Shown piece after piece: positions 63,869-64,000 of a DNA stretch of 64,000 nt. Numbering within the stretch: position 1 is the stretch's first letter; each line of letters starts with the position of its first letter. The stretch comes from an uncultured Eubacterium sp. (GTDB lineage Bacteria; Bacillota; Clostridia; Lachnospirales; Lachnospiraceae). Made by a program: the position numbers and the translations under genes. Location: contig CAMEVC010000007.1 in the NCBI GenBank assembly GCA_945939115.1, forward strand, positions 20,302 to 84,301, in the 5' to 3' direction. Under the pieces are notes generated by a model. The model was not told where the DNA came from. It did no database searches and was given only the letters and a program-made list of their open reading frames with translations.

Positions 63869-63907
63869 GGTGGCAACAGAAATATTCTTAAGACAGGAAA
63901 ATAAAGC

Positions 63908-64000
63908 ATGAGTGATATAGACGTTGTTAAGGATATGTTCGAGAGAGGTATTATCAAATGCCGCCTATCGAATCTATCCATCACTAATTGTAAGAGATTT
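63908..64000 (+). CDS. Unknown protein, N-terminal part (partial)
   Basis: 31 codons from ATG 63908 run off the window: MSDIDVVKDMFERG then IIKCRLSNLSITNCKRF. A weak ACAGGAAA site precedes it. Not recognised; the open frame is too short to assign. It follows structured repeat copy 2 by 40 bases. Confidence 0.45.
   Translation, partial: MSDIDVVKDMFERGIIKCRLSNLSITNCKRF

Overview
The window looks like chromosome of an anaerobic, low-GC Firmicute of the family Lachnospiraceae. Most genes are AT-rich, Shine-Dalgarno sites are strong, promoters are sigma-A-like, and TTG starts are common. The housekeeping set matches this group: groESL, a class 1B DHODH with its PyrK partner, AddAB instead of RecBCD, and a LoaP-type NusG paralog. 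A KduD gene hints at pectin or uronate use, as in Lachnospira (Eubacterium) eligens. The species name is a guess.

Positions 1-30150 are mostly core metabolism. In order they hold: the end of groES, groL, guaB behind a leader with a terminator hairpin, a CheX-like/CheY-like pair, truA (with an unusual active site), argS, a GT2 glycosyltransferase and kduD. Next comes a GGDEF-EAL protein overlapping pyrC, followed by pyrF-pyrK-pyrD and a glycosyltransferase-like gene. dxs lies on the minus strand. After it come pyrE behind a catabolite-response-like site, small membrane proteins including a VanZ-like one, an M29-type aminopeptidase, purE-purM-purN-purD, hisS, and a DUF4143-type ATPase whose promoter abuts four 23-bp tandem repeats.

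Positions 30150-36600 are an AT-rich accessory patch. It contains a truncated small lipoprotein, a 28-codon remnant of a pyridoxamine-phosphate-oxidase-like gene, and a polymer O-acylation cassette (transglutaminase-like lipoprotein, second lipoprotein, MBOAT acyltransferase, AlgX/AlgJ-like partner). An Rpn/PD-(D/E)XK protein follows. addB-addA (36602-43562) return to core function.

Positions 43600-61100 are an exopolysaccharide or capsule locus opened by a LoaP-like processive antiterminator. It has its own amino-sugar supply (glmS, a GlmU-acyltransferase-like protein, glmM), glycosyltransferases of several families, an acetyltransferase, a Wzy-like polymerase, a galactofuranosyltransferase-like GT2, a Wzx flippase and glf (UDP-galactopyranose mutase). 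Between the Galf-transferase-like gene and the flippase sits a short glycyl radical enzyme with both catalytic signatures. Its probable radical-SAM activase lies at the far end of the locus, behind a G10 homopolymer and an acyltransferase pseudogene. I know of no characterised glycyl radical enzyme that works in surface polysaccharide assembly, so this pair is the best candidate for an undescribed system.

Positions 61285-64000 are a GC-richer segment with foreign codon use: a second glmM, a glmS with an internal out-of-frame deletion, a nucleotidyltransferase remnant, and two copies of a roughly 100-nt element whose hairpins differ in sequence but keep pairing, which suggests a structured RNA. 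The last gene runs off the window.
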